Positions 35,607 to 47,246 of a DNA stretch of 64,000 nt are shown here, piece after piece. The position numbers and the translations under genes were made by a program. The notes under the pieces were generated by a model that was not told the origin of the DNA, did not search any database, and was given only the letters and a program-made list of their open reading frames with translations. Source of the stretch: Nitrincola tibetensis (lineage in GTDB: Bacteria; Pseudomonadota; Gammaproteobacteria; Pseudomonadales; Balneatricaceae); NCBI RefSeq assembly GCF_003284585.1, contig NZ_QKRX01000005.1, positions 1 through 64,000 of the forward strand, written 5' to 3'. Positions within the stretch are counted from its first letter, which is position 1. Each line of letters starts with the position of its first letter.

Positions 35607-37415
35607 TTACTTTTTATTGCGCTTGCGCTCGTTTTCTTTCAAAAACTTCTTACGAACACGAATGGCAACAGGTGTAACTTCGACCAATTCATCGTCTTCG
35701 ATGAAATCAAGCGCTTGCTCAAGAGAGAAACGAATTGGCGGTGTCAGTACGATGTTTTCATCAGTACCGGATGCGCGCATGTTGGTTAGCTGCTTACCTT
35801 TGGTTGGGTTAACAACTAAGTCATTTGAGCGTGCGTGGATACCAATGACCATGCCTTCGTACACTTCAATGCCTGGGCTTACGAATAAGCGACCACGTTC
35901 TTGAAGTGTGAAAAGTGCAAAGCCAAGCACTTTACCGTTCACCATAGACACTAACACACCATTATTACGCGCCGCGACGTCGCCGTCTTTTACGCGACCA
36001 TAATGATCAAAGACAGAAGTCATAATGCCAGTGCCTGAGGTCATGGTCATAAATTGGCTACGGAAACCAATTAGGCCACGAGAAGGGATCATAAAGGTCA
36101 CGCGAATGCGTCCTTTACCGTCCACTTCCATGTTGGTCATGTCGCCTTTACGCTTACCGAGCTCTTCAATCACCGAGCCTTGGTGCTGCTCTTCAACATC
36201 CAGCATCACCAGTTCGTATGGCTCGCGAATTTCACCGTCGATTTCTTTTTGAATAACTTCGGGACGAGACACCCCTAATTCAAACCCTTCACGACGCATG
36301 GATTCGATCAAAACCGATAGATGAAGTTCTCCACGACCTGATACTTTGAATTTCTCAGGAGAGTCGCCTGGCTCAACACGCAGCGCCACGTTGTGAATTA
36401 ATTCACGCTCTAAACGCTCTTTAATGTTGCGGCTGGTAACAAACTTGCCTTCTTTACCTGCGAAGGGTGAGTCGTTCACTTGGAAGGTCATAGAAACTGT
36501 TGGTTCATCAACCGACAGTGCTGGCAGCGCTTCAACGACGTTAGGGTCGCAGATGGTGTCAGAAATGTTCAGTTGGTCAAGGCCTGTGATACAAACAATA
36601 TCGCCAGCCTCAGCTTCAGGAACTTCTACACGCTCAAGTCCATGGTAACCCATGACCTGTAATATTCTACCGCTGCGCAATTGAGCATGGCTGTCTATTA
36701 CTTTAACTTGGGTGTTGGTTTTCAGACGACCACGTGTAATACGGCCAATTCCGATAACACCAACGTAGCTGTTGTAGTCCAGTGCCGAGATTTGCATTTG
36801 CAACGGACCTTCTGGATCAACGCGTGGTGGATGAACGTGTTTAATGATCGCTTCAAACAATGGCGTCATGTCTTCAGCCATGTCATCGGCATCTAAGCCC
36901 GCGATACCGTTCAACGCTGAGGCGTAGACGACAGGGAAGTCTAGCTGCTCGTCGGTTGCGCCAAGGTTATCAAACAGATCAAATACCTGATCCATAACCC
37001 AGTCTGGACGTGCGCCTGGACGGTCAATTTTGTTGATAACGACGATTGGATGCAAGCCTTGAGCAAAGGCTTTCTGAGTTACGAAACGTGTTTGAGGCAT
37101 TGGGCCGTCAACCGCATCAACCAACAGAAGAACAGAGTCTACCATCGAAAGAACACGCTCTACTTCGCCACCGAAGTCCGCGTGCCCCGGTGTATCAACG
37201 ATGTTGATACGATAGTCGTTCCATTTAATGGCTGTGTTCTTGGCTAGAATCGTGATGCCGCGTTCACGTTCTTGGTCATTCGAGTCCATGATTCGCTCAG
37301 AGGACTCGTCACGGCGAGTTAAGGTGCCGGACTGCTGTAGCAGTTTATCGACGAGGGTTGTTTTGCCATGGTCGACGTGGGCGATGATAGCAATGTTTCT
37401 TAAGTCTTCGATCAC
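35607..37415 (-). CDS. typA: Ribosome-associated GTPase TypA/BipA
   Basis: 602 residues, matching BipA (about 607). G motifs: AHVDHGKTT (12-20), the effector region with [22 protein letters not shown] (about 74-88), and [13 protein letters not shown]. The EF-G-like domains III and V follow, with a basic C-terminus ending [15 protein letters not shown]. It acts on ribosome assembly and stress adaptation. It is divergent from glnA across a 402-bp spacer, as in many gammaproteobacteria. Confidence 0.97.
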   Translation of the reverse strand: MIEDLRNIAIIAHVDHGKTTLVDKLLQQSGTLTRRDESSERIMDSNDQERERGITILAKNTAIKWNDYRINIVDTPGHADFGGEVERVLSMVDSVLLLVDAVDGPMPQTRFVTQKAFAQGLHPIVVINKIDRPGARPDWVMDQVFDLFDNLGATDEQLDFPVVYASALNGIAGLDADDMAEDMTPLFEAIIKHVHPPRVDPEGPLQMQISALDYNSYVGVIGIGRITRGRLKTNTQVKVIDSHAQLRSGRILQVMGYHGLERVEVPEAEAGDIVCITGLDQLNISDTICDPNVVEALPALSVDEPTVSMTFQVNDSPFAGKEGKFVTSRNIKERLERELIHNVALRVEPGDSPEKFKVSGRGELHLSVLIESMRREGFELGVSRPEVIQKEIDGEIREPYELVMLDVEEQHQGSVIEELGKRKGDMTNMEVDGKGRIRVTFMIPSRGLIGFRSQFMTMTSGTGIMTSVFDHYGRVKDGDVAARNNGVLVSMVNGKVLGFALFTLQERGRLFVSPGIEVYEGMVIGIHARSNDLVVNPTKGKQLTNMRASGTDENIVLTPPIRFSLEQALDFIEDDELVEVTPVAIRVRKKFLKENERKRNKK

Positions 37416-37521
37416 AAGTTTGTACCGGTTCTTTGTCTAAAGCGCATTATTATACGCAACTAACCCCGAACAAGCGACGAAAGTTTGATGACATTTTGAA
37501 CAAGTCAATTAAATTTATATT

Positions 37522-37538
37522 TGCACCGGGATGGCGCA
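37522..37538 (+). promoter_or_regulatory. NtrC-binding site upstream of glnA (distal)
   Basis: TGCACCGGGATGGCGCA matches the NtrC palindrome with one change (GTGCA to GCGCA) and the correct GCAC-N7-GCGC spacing. It is about 214 bases upstream of the predicted sigma-54 start, so it would be an extra distal enhancer. Confidence 0.6.
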
Positions 37539-37607
37539 AATTTATGGTTGTTCCAGTATGATTCTAGAGTGCGTTGCACAAAATACGATCGTCGCCAACG
37601 TCTTTCG

Positions 37608-37624
37608 TGAGCACTAATGGTGCA
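37608..37624 (+). promoter_or_regulatory. NtrC-binding site upstream of glnA (middle, weak left half)
   Basis: The right half AATGGTGCA is perfect and the left half is TGAGC instead of TGCAC. It lies 30 bp from the proximal site. A further TTGCAC half-site at 37574-37579 lies 33 bp further upstream. The centre is about -128 from the predicted start. Confidence 0.6.
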
Positions 37625-37637
37625 TTTTTAGTAAATG

Positions 37638-37654
37638 TGTACTTTAATGGTGCA
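37638..37654 (+). promoter_or_regulatory. NtrC-binding site upstream of glnA (proximal)
   Basis: TGTACTTTAATGGTGCA differs from the enteric glnA NtrC site by one base in the left half. Its centre is about -98 from the predicted start, near the -108 position of the E. coli proximal site. Confidence 0.75.
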
Positions 37655-37717
37655 AAAAGTGAATGGTCACCGATTTGTCGACTCATAAGAGTCCTGATTT
37701 AGCGGGGTTTTTTACAC

Positions 37718-37733
37718 TGGCACGTTCATTGCT
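37718..37733 (+). promoter_or_regulatory. Sigma-54 promoter of glnA
   Basis: TGGCAC, five bases, TTGCT: an exact match to the -24/-12 consensus with GG (37719-37720) and GC (37731-37732) spaced by 12. Transcription should start near 37744. The leader then forms a GCCGGAT/ATCCGGC hairpin (37755-37777) before the glnA ribosome-binding site. Confidence 0.9.
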
Positions 37734-37817
37734 TGTACTGATGTAAGCGGTTACGCCGGATATTTTCTGCATCCGGCCTCCGGCAAATTCATATAGCTAA
37801 CATGTGGAGAGAGTCGT

Positions 37818-39230
37818 ATGTCAGAGAATACTCTGAATCTAATCAAAGAGAGCGGTGCTAAGTGGATCGACATGCGTTTTACCGACTTTAAAGGTAAAGA
37901 GCAGCACGTTACCATTCCAGTATCTGATATGGGTGATTCCTTCTTTGAAGAAGGGAAAATGTTTGATGGTTCCTCTATCGCAGGTTGGAAAGGAATTCAA
38001 GAATCTGACATGATCCTGATGCCTGATGACAGTGCATCGGTTCTGGATCCTTTCACTGAAGCGCCTACTGTTATTGTTCGTTGCAACATCGTTGAGCCAG
38101 CCACTGGCCAAGGCTATGACCGTGATCCACGTTCAGTTGCTTTGCGTGCTGAGCAATTTTTAGCGTCTACAGGTATTGCAGACTCTGCAATGTTAGGCCC
38201 AGAGCCAGAATTCTTCGTATTTGACGAAGTAAACTGGCATGCTGATATCAGTGGCTGTGGTTATACCATCTCCTCTGAAGAAGCGGCTTGGTCTTCTAAC
38301 ATGAAGCTTGAAGGCGGCTCACGTAACACTGGACACCGTCCACGCGTAAAAGGTGGTTATTTCCCTGTTCCGCCAATCGACTCTTTGCATGATATTCGTG
38401 CTGCTATGTGCGACGCGATGGAAGCAATGGGCTTAACGATTGAAGTGCATCACCACGAAGTAGCAACCGCTGGTCAGTGTGAGATCGGTGTACGTGGTAA
38501 TACTCTGGTTAAGAAAGCAGACGAAGTTCAAATCCTGAAATACTGTGTGCATAACGTTGCACATGCGTATGGCAAAACTGCAACCTTTATGCCTAAGCCA
38601 TTGGTTGGCGATAACGGTTCAGGTATGCACGTTCACTTGTCTATGTCCAAAGATGGTAAAAACATCTTCGCAGGCGACGGCTATGCGGGTCTAAGCGATT
38701 ATGCGCTTTACTACATCGGCGGTATTATCAAGCATGCTAAAGCGTTGAACGCAATTTGTAACCCATCAACTAACTCTTACAAGCGTTTAGTTCCTGGTTT
38801 CGAAGCGCCTGTTATGTTGGCTTACTCAGCACGTAACCGTTCTGCATCCTTGCGTATTCCTTACACCACAACACCAAAAGCACGTCGTGTAGAGGCTCGT
38901 TTCCCTGATCCAGCGGCGAACCCATACCTTTGCTTTGCAGCTCTGTTGATGGCAGGTATCGATGGTATTCAGAACAAGATCCACCCTGGTGACCCAGCGG
39001 ATAAAGATTTGTATGATCTTCCAGCTGAAGAAGCGAAGTTGATCCCAACCGTAGTGGGCAGCTTGACTGAAGCCTTGGATGCGTTGGAAGCAGATCATGA
39101 GTTCTTGACCAAAGGCGGCGTATTCTCTAAAGATATGCTAGATGCTTACATTGGTCTGAAGCGTGCTGAAGTTGAGCGCATTAACATGACGACTCACCCA
39201 GTTGAGTTCGATCTGTATTACTCTGTTTAA
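37818..39230 (+). CDS. glnA: Glutamine synthetase, type I
   Basis: 470 residues, as in E. coli (469). Hallmarks: [16 protein letters not shown] (about 50-65), the metal-binding [10 protein letters not shown] region, [23 protein letters not shown] and the adenylylation-site Tyr399 in DLYDLPAEE. It makes glutamine from glutamate, ammonia and ATP in the cytoplasm. GlnE-type adenylylation is expected because the Tyr is conserved. Expression is predicted from the sigma-54/NtrC elements in the upstream spacer, with a GGAGAG ribosome-binding site. Confidence 0.98.
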   Translation: MSENTLNLIKESGAKWIDMRFTDFKGKEQHVTIPVSDMGDSFFEEGKMFDGSSIAGWKGIQESDMILMPDDSASVLDPFTEAPTVIVRCNIVEPATGQGYDRDPRSVALRAEQFLASTGIADSAMLGPEPEFFVFDEVNWHADISGCGYTISSEEAAWSSNMKLEGGSRNTGHRPRVKGGYFPVPPIDSLHDIRAAMCDAMEAMGLTIEVHHHEVATAGQCEIGVRGNTLVKKADEVQILKYCVHNVAHAYGKTATFMPKPLVGDNGSGMHVHLSMSKDGKNIFAGDGYAGLSDYALYYIGGIIKHAKALNAICNPSTNSYKRLVPGFEAPVMLAYSARNRSASLRIPYTTTPKARRVEARFPDPAANPYLCFAALLMAGIDGIQNKIHPGDPADKDLYDLPAEEAKLIPTVVGSLTEALDALEADHEFLTKGGVFSKDMLDAYIGLKRAEVERINMTTHPVEFDLYYSV

Positions 39231-39244
39231 TGTCATTAAATGAT

Positions 39245-39273
39245 AAAAAACCTCCCTCGGGAGGTTTTTTTTT
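39245..39273 (+). terminator. Intrinsic terminator of glnA
   Basis: AAAAAACCTCC and GGAGGTTTTTT form the stem with a CTCG-type loop, and a T run continues. It separates glnA from glnLG, so most glnLG transcription needs read-through or its own promoter. Confidence 0.92.
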
Positions 39274-39306
39274 GAGTAAAGTTTCAGTGCGTGTTTAAAT
39301 GTTTCG

Positions 39307-39323
39307 TGCACTAAATTGGTGCT
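39307..39323 (+). promoter_or_regulatory. NtrC-binding site upstream of glnL
   Basis: TGCACTAAATTGGTGCT matches the NtrC palindrome at 16 of 17 positions, between the glnA terminator and the glnL start. In enteric bacteria an NtrC site at this place lets NtrC repress its own operon; the same is likely here. Confidence 0.75.
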
Positions 39324-39449
39324 TATTGGGTGCTCTTGAACCTGTAGCCTGTCCATAATGTTTCATGCAGTGCCCGTAAATGGGCGTTGGGAAGTGAAGG
39401 CAAAAGTGGCCTCTTTTTTGCAAATAGAAGTTACAGAGTTGGAGGCCGC

Positions 39450-40523
39450 ATGTTTAGTTTAGATACATCGAAACAAACGTTAGAAAACTTAACAACATCT
39501 GTTGTGATGCTGGATAAAGAGTTGCGGGTAAAATACATGAACCCCGCAGCAGAGATGTTGCTGCAGATTTCTTATCGTCGTTTAAAAGGCAAGCCCCTCA
39601 CTGAGTGCGTGGTCTTTGCTGAAGACGACGTGCGCTTGTTAAAAGATGCGTTAAAAACATCGCACCCTTTCAGTAAGCGGGAAGCCAGAATTGTTACCAT
39701 TCTATCCAATGAGTTGTTGATCGATTACAGCGTCAATCCACTGTCAAACTCGGGATTGCTATTAGAAATTCAAGCTCGTGATCGTTTAATGCGCATTGAG
39801 CGTGAAGAAGAGTTGCTAAATCGCCATGCAACAGCACGATCATTGGTGCGTGGCTTGGCACATGAAATTAAAAATCCACTCGGTGGGATACGAGGGGCTG
39901 CGCAGTTGTTAGAGCGGGAGCTTGATAACCCCGAGCTGCATGATTACACACGGGTCATTATCGAAGAGGCGGATCGCCTAAGAAATTTAGTTGATCGTTT
40001 ACTGGGCCCTCATAATTTACCTCGGATTGAGGAGATAAATGTCCATGCGCTACTTGAGCGTGTTTGCAGTCTTGTCGATGTCGAATCCAATCACTTAATT
40101 CGTTTTGTTCGCGATTATGACCCAAGTATTCCTGAATTTTTAGGTGATAAAGAACAGTTAATCCAAGCGATTTTGAATATTTTACGCAATGCGATGCAAG
40201 CGCTGCAGGAGGCTTCGACGCCTGAGCCGAGTATCCTTCTGAGAACACGCGCTCATCGTCAAGTGACTTTAGGGAGCGAACGACACCGGCTCGTGTGTTC
40301 AATAGAGATCATTGATAACGGGCCGGGTATTCCTGAAGATTTGGTCAGTTCCATTTTTTATCCTATGGTCACTGGTCGCGCAGAAGGGTCGGGTTTAGGG
40401 TTGTCGATAGCGCAGGCCATTATAAATCGGCACAAAGGCTTGATTGAGTGCAGCAGTGAGCCAGGACAAACACGTTTTCAATTACTAATTCCTCTGGAGC
40501 AAAACAATGAAATCACCGGGTAA
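39450..40523 (+). CDS. glnL: Nitrogen-regulation sensor kinase NtrB
   Basis: 357 residues. A PAS-type N-terminal domain (about 8-110) precedes a HisKA H-box with H138 in RGLAHEIKNPLGGIRGAAQLL, then HATPase motifs NILRNAMQAL, DNGPGIP and GSGLGLSIAQ. It has no membrane segments, so it is a cytosolic kinase/phosphatase controlled by PII. The ATG at 39450 has a GGAGG 5 bases before it; the frame extends upstream to 39387 without support. It overlaps glnG by 17 bases. Confidence 0.96.
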   Translation: MFSLDTSKQTLENLTTSVVMLDKELRVKYMNPAAEMLLQISYRRLKGKPLTECVVFAEDDVRLLKDALKTSHPFSKREARIVTILSNELLIDYSVNPLSNSGLLLEIQARDRLMRIEREEELLNRHATARSLVRGLAHEIKNPLGGIRGAAQLLERELDNPELHDYTRVIIEEADRLRNLVDRLLGPHNLPRIEEINVHALLERVCSLVDVESNHLIRFVRDYDPSIPEFLGDKEQLIQAILNILRNAMQALQEASTPEPSILLRTRAHRQVTLGSERHRLVCSIEIIDNGPGIPEDLVSSIFYPMVTGRAEGSGLGLSIAQAIINRHKGLIECSSEPGQTRFQLLIPLEQNNEITG

Positions 40524-41940
40524 TGTCTGGGTTGTCGATGATGACCGGTCTATTCGCTGGGTTTTAGAGAAAGCCTTAAGCTCGGCGGGAATGAAGACCG
40601 CTATGTTTGAGTCTGCTGACGATCTCATTAAGCGACTGGATAAAGAGCAACCTGACGCTATTGTCAGTGATATCCGCATGCCGGGTATGGATGGATTGGC
40701 GTTACTGAATCATATCCAAGCCATTAATCCGGATATGCCGATCATTATTATGACGGCTCATTCCGATTTAGACAGTGCTGTGGCGTCGTATCGTGGCGGG
40801 GCATTTGAATACTTGCCAAAACCCTTTGATGTTGACGATGCTGTCGCGCTGGTTCGTCGGGCTGTTGAACATGCCTATGAGCGACGTATTCAATCGCCTG
40901 AAGTGGTTGATGACACAACGGCTGAAATTATTGGTGAAGCACCTGCCATGCAGGAAGTTTTTCGCGCGATTGGTCGTCTTTCTCAATCCAATATTACCGT
41001 TTTGATAAATGGTGACTCTGGAACGGGCAAGGAGCTTGTTGCGCATGCACTGCATAAGCATAGCCCGCGTGCGGAACATCCTTTTATTCCGTTGAATATG
41101 GCGGCTATTCCTAAGGACTTGATCGAATCTGAGTTGTTTGGTCATGAAAAAGGTGCCTTTACAGGGGCAGCTGCAGCGCGTCGTGGGCGTTTTGAGCAGG
41201 CAGATGGGGGTACCTTATTCTTAGATGAAATTGGCGATATGCCTGCCGATACACAAACTCGTTTGCTACGAGTACTGGCAGACGGTGAGTTTTATCGAGT
41301 GGGAGGGCACACGCCTGTCAAAGTGGATGTGCGTATTATTGCCGCGACCCATCAAAACCTAGAGAGCTTAGTGAAAGAGGGGCGTTTCAGGGAGGATTTA
41401 TTTCATCGTTTGAATGTCATTCGTATTCATATTCCGCGGCTTTCACAGCGTCGCGAGGATATTCCTCGGTTAGCACGCCATTTTTTGGCGCGATCAGCAG
41501 AAGAGTTGAGTGTTGAGCCAAAACAGCTCAAGGCCGAAACTGAGCAGTTCATTTGTGATTTGCCCTGGCCTGGTAACGTTCGGCAGTTAGAAAACACCTG
41601 TCGTTGGTTAACAGTGATGGCATCGGGGCGTGAGGTGTTGGTATCTGATTTACCGCCAGAGCTATTGGATCAACAAGATCAAGGTTTAGCATTAAATGGT
41701 AACTGGGAGCAGTTGCTTCGTAATTGGGCGGATCAGCAGTTAACCAATGGTCGTAAAACCATTCTTAATGAAGCCGTTCCACAATTTGAGCGTGCCATGA
41801 TTGAGGTTGCATTAAAACATACGGCCGGACGTAAGCGCGATGCCTCTGAGTTGTTGGGCTGGGGGCGTAATACACTCACACGCAAAATCAAAGAACTGGG
41901 CATGGAAGACAGTTCGGGCGACGAGGATGAGGACGACTAA
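40507..41940 (+). CDS. glnG: Nitrogen-regulation response regulator NtrC
   Basis: 477 residues. A receiver (1-120, acceptor D55 in [12 protein letters not shown]) is followed by a sigma-54-interacting AAA+ domain: Walker [20 protein letters not shown] loop, Walker [14 protein letters not shown], and an Arg-finger region. A Fis-type HTH (about 430-470, [21 protein letters not shown]) completes it. It activates sigma-54 promoters under nitrogen limitation and should bind the sites listed at glnA, at glnL and between the ATP-grasp operons. It has an acidic tail after the HTH. Its stop is one base from the convergent cytochrome gene's stop. Confidence 0.97.
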   Translation: MKSPGNVWVVDDDRSIRWVLEKALSSAGMKTAMFESADDLIKRLDKEQPDAIVSDIRMPGMDGLALLNHIQAINPDMPIIIMTAHSDLDSAVASYRGGAFEYLPKPFDVDDAVALVRRAVEHAYERRIQSPEVVDDTTAEIIGEAPAMQEVFRAIGRLSQSNITVLINGDSGTGKELVAHALHKHSPRAEHPFIPLNMAAIPKDLIESELFGHEKGAFTGAAAARRGRFEQADGGTLFLDEIGDMPADTQTRLLRVLADGEFYRVGGHTPVKVDVRIIAATHQNLESLVKEGRFREDLFHRLNVIRIHIPRLSQRREDIPRLARHFLARSAEELSVEPKQLKAETEQFICDLPWPGNVRQLENTCRWLTVMASGREVLVSDLPPELLDQQDQGLALNGNWEQLLRNWADQQLTNGRKTILNEAVPQFERAMIEVALKHTAGRKRDASELLGWGRNTLTRKIKELGMEDSSGDEDEDD

Positions 41941-41941
41941 G

Positions 41942-42325
41942 TTAGTCGCTTGCAGGCTCTAGGGGCGCAACGCGCTCCATGCCTTGCAAGGCTTTCATGC
42001 GTTGCTCATGACGTAAGGCCACAGCATACTCGGCGACAGCTCTGGCTTGGTGCTCTGTTAAATCAGGAAAATGTCCCATGGGGTGTCCAAACTGGTAGCC
42101 GTGCTTGATGATTAAGATGACATCGTGCTCTTGCAGTTGATTGACGCCAGGTGGAAGGTTCTGAAGCTCAGGACCTAAGCCTCTGTAGGTGTGGCACTCT
42201 TTGCAATAGTAGGCATAAAGATCTACACCTTGCGTCATCTTTGCAGGGTTGTCTGAATCGCTACAGCCAGTGAGAATCCCAATGCTCATGGCTAGTAGGG
42301 ATAGGTGTCGAATACGTGCGTTCAT
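41942..42325 (-). CDS. c-type cytochrome lipoprotein
   Basis: 127 residues. A lipoprotein signal peptide has lipobox LTGC (Cys21). One haem motif CKECH (41-45) and a likely sixth ligand M83 in HPMGHFPD complete a mono-haem cytochrome c domain. It is anchored to a membrane on the periplasmic side and carries electrons to an unknown acceptor. Its start codon follows the holA stop directly, so it is translationally linked to the leuS-lptE-holA operon. Confidence 0.85.
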   Translation of the reverse strand: MNARIRHLSLLAMSIGILTGCSDSDNPAKMTQGVDLYAYYCKECHTYRGLGPELQNLPPGVNQLQEHDVILIIKHGYQFGHPMGHFPDLTEHQARAVAEYAVALRHEQRMKALQGMERVAPLEPASD

Positions 42326-43360
42326 CTAAGCCTCCAATGCCGCTAACGGAAGTGCTGCGCCAGCCAATGCTAATACCAATTGCGCCATAATCAGCCAAGG
42401 GTCATGCTGTCCTTGCCCTTTTATGGCATGGTCTGCCAGTGCGGCTTGTGAAAGCATTTTTTCTAAATCATCCAGATGCAATCGTTGGCAGGCTTTTAAA
42501 ACAGGGCCTTTGCGTTTGCCCCAGACCTTTTCTTTTTGGCAGAGCGTGTCTGCCGCCATACCGCGTGACAGACCTTGCATTAAGGCATAGAGCGTTCTTA
42601 TTTCACGCGTGATAGCCCAGAGGACCACAGGTGCTTCAACCCCTTCTTGCCGGATGACCTGCAAAATCTTCTGACACCGAACAGGTTGTCGCATGAGGGC
42701 TGCATCCATCAACGCAAATACATCATAGCGCGAGTTGTCCGAAACGGCCTCTAGAATTTGCTCGGCCGATATTTGGCCATCAGCACAGAGTAACCGTAAT
42801 TTATCCAGTTCTTGGCGTGCAGCAAGTAAATTGCCCTCAACACGATCCGATAAAAGCTGTGCCGCTTCCGTATCAAGGTGTAAGCCTAACGCAATGCCAC
42901 GTTGAATAAGCCATCCCGGTAGTTGCTGAGGCTCAAGTGGCCAAATTTCGACCATCAGGCCACGCTTGTCAATCGTGCTGTACCACGCGCTTTTTTTACT
43001 GCCTGCATCCAGCTTATCTGCCACTAATAACAATGTAGTATCCGGTGCTGGATTGTCTAGGTAGGCTTGTAGGTGCTGGCTATCTGCTTTATTGATTTTG
43101 GATTCGCCTAAGCGTATCTCAAGAATTTTCTGCTCAGAAAACAGTGACAGAGCATTGGTGCTTTGTAGGGTACCTTCCCAGCTAAAATGCCCATCGACTT
43201 GAAAGACCTCTCGTTCAGAGAAGCCTTTTTGGGACAAAAAACGACGAATGTAATCGCAACTCTCTAGAGAAAGCAGCGGCTCATCCCCGTAAACAAGGTA
43301 TACGGGGTAAACCGGATTTGAGCTCAATTTGGCCGGAAGGTCCGTTGGGCGCAGTTTCAT
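42326..43360 (-). CDS. holA: DNA polymerase III subunit delta
   Basis: 344 residues, as in E. coli (343). Segments YLVYGDEPLLSLESCDYIR, WPLEPQQLPGWLIQRG and LSDRVEGNLLAARQELDKL are characteristic of the clamp-loader delta family. It opens the beta sliding clamp. It sits between lptE and the cytochrome gene in the classical leuS-lptE-holA order. Confidence 0.95.
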   Translation of the reverse strand: MKLRPTDLPAKLSSNPVYPVYLVYGDEPLLSLESCDYIRRFLSQKGFSEREVFQVDGHFSWEGTLQSTNALSLFSEQKILEIRLGESKINKADSQHLQAYLDNPAPDTTLLLVADKLDAGSKKSAWYSTIDKRGLMVEIWPLEPQQLPGWLIQRGIALGLHLDTEAAQLLSDRVEGNLLAARQELDKLRLLCADGQISAEQILEAVSDNSRYDVFALMDAALMRQPVRCQKILQVIRQEGVEAPVVLWAITREIRTLYALMQGLSRGMAADTLCQKEKVWGKRKGPVLKACQRLHLDDLEKMLSQAALADHAIKGQGQHDPWLIMAQLVLALAGAALPLAALEA

Positions 43361-43400
43361 GCTTGCGAGTCGCTCTAGGAGTCAGTTATTGATTATCAGC

Positions 43401-43901
43401 TCACGAGCTTTTCAAGCGAATGTATTGACGCATAATTTGTTGCGCAAGTTCGCGTCTGATTTGCTCTTTAAGAATGATTTCCTGTGTTTCTGTGGCGGTG
43501 ATGTTGTCTGGATCGATACTGTAAACACGTTCCGCGTAGAGAGTGCGCTCAGGTAATAATTCATTGCCTTCACTGTCGACTACGTGTAAATGGATCATTG
43601 TTCTAAGCTCGTACTCAGATGAGCGTGCTAAGCGTGTTAGAGAGACCGTCCGCCGTATATCAGATTGATTTTTTAGCAGTAGTTGGATGTCTGCCCCCGG
43701 GAGAACCTCTACCCCATTTAACGTCATCGCTTCAGTGACCGCTTGAACCATCGCTTGGCTTACGGACTCAGAGACAATACTGACGTGTGACAGTTCATCA
43801 GAAACACTATACGAACCACGTAAATGAAAACCACATCCGCTGACCATCAAGGTCAGCAGACACAGTAAACACCAGTGGCGCATGCGCAAGGACATCGCCA
43901 T
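43401..43901 (-). CDS. lptE: LPS-assembly lipoprotein LptE
   Basis: 166 residues. A signal peptide with lipobox VSGC (Cys23) is followed by GFHLRGSYSVSDEL, the start of the LptE/RlpB fold. It plugs the LptD barrel and helps insert LPS in the outer membrane. It follows leuS by 11 bases and precedes holA by 40. Confidence 0.94.
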   Translation of the reverse strand: MAMSLRMRHWCLLCLLTLMVSGCGFHLRGSYSVSDELSHVSIVSESVSQAMVQAVTEAMTLNGVEVLPGADIQLLLKNQSDIRRTVSLTRLARSSEYELRTMIHLHVVDSEGNELLPERTLYAERVYSIDPDNITATETQEIILKEQIRRELAQQIMRQYIRLKSS

Positions 43902-43912
43902 TATTAAAACTC

Positions 43913-46516
<2,604 letters not shown>

Positions 46517-46676
46517 TCAGATCTCTTGTTTGACGTCGGTACAGGCTGTTTTGAATAAAAGCCCGTTGGTCGATGTCAGATTAATTGGAAAGATGAGTCA
46601 ATGCGGCATAGCATACAATATATGCAGAGATGCAAACAGGGCTTAATCACATCACCTTGCAGGTGAAGGAGACTTT

Positions 46677-47246
46677 ATGAGCGACCCACTAAAAAAAACA
46701 AGCGATAGTGCTTCAAAAATGTCGCGTATCTACGATCGTGTCTTGGATCGAATACGTCATCAATTGGATGAAGCGGGCTATCAAACATGGGAATCGGTTC
46801 AGGCCACTATCCGTGACGCAATAGAGTTGGAAATGGCGGCAGAGGAAATGACGCGCGATGAGATAGATCTACTCAGCGCCTACATTGAACGAGACCTCAA
46901 ACAAATCGGCTATTATGCGCATGAAACGGGTGAGGGCATTGCGGCGTGGTTGAACTTTGATTTAAATGCGCTTGAGCAAACAATGGTCAAGCGTTTATGG
47001 GAGTTAGCAGACCAGACTCGGGTGCAGCATGAATTGTTGCGTGAACAGCTAGCGCATGCTGATACAGAGTATTTAGCAGGCGAAGTCACTGTGCCTGGCA
47101 AGTTGCGTTGTTTAAACTGCAATGAAGAGCAAGTGCTTATTCGAAGCGGTAGTATTGAACCTTGCTCAGCCTGCGGTGCGGTGATATTTATCCGAGATTC
47201 GCTGCCATGGCCGCCAACCCAGCGTCATGAGCAACAGGGCGATTAG
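46677..47246 (+). CDS. DUF1451 (YbeL-like) zinc-ribbon protein
   Basis: 189 residues. A helical N-terminal region (1-135) is followed by a zinc ribbon with C145-x2-C148 and C163-x2-C166. This is the YbeL/DUF1451 architecture, here with a Pro-rich tail beyond the ribbon. It lies next to leuS as in E. coli. Unusually, its last 26 codons (after C163) overlap the end of lnt on the opposite strand. Function unknown. A GAAGGAG ribosome-binding site precedes the ATG. Confidence 0.88.
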   Translation: MSDPLKKTSDSASKMSRIYDRVLDRIRHQLDEAGYQTWESVQATIRDAIELEMAAEEMTRDEIDLLSAYIERDLKQIGYYAHETGEGIAAWLNFDLNALEQTMVKRLWELADQTRVQHELLREQLAHADTEYLAGEVTVPGKLRCLNCNEEQVLIRSGSIEPCSACGAVIFIRDSLPWPPTQRHEQQGD

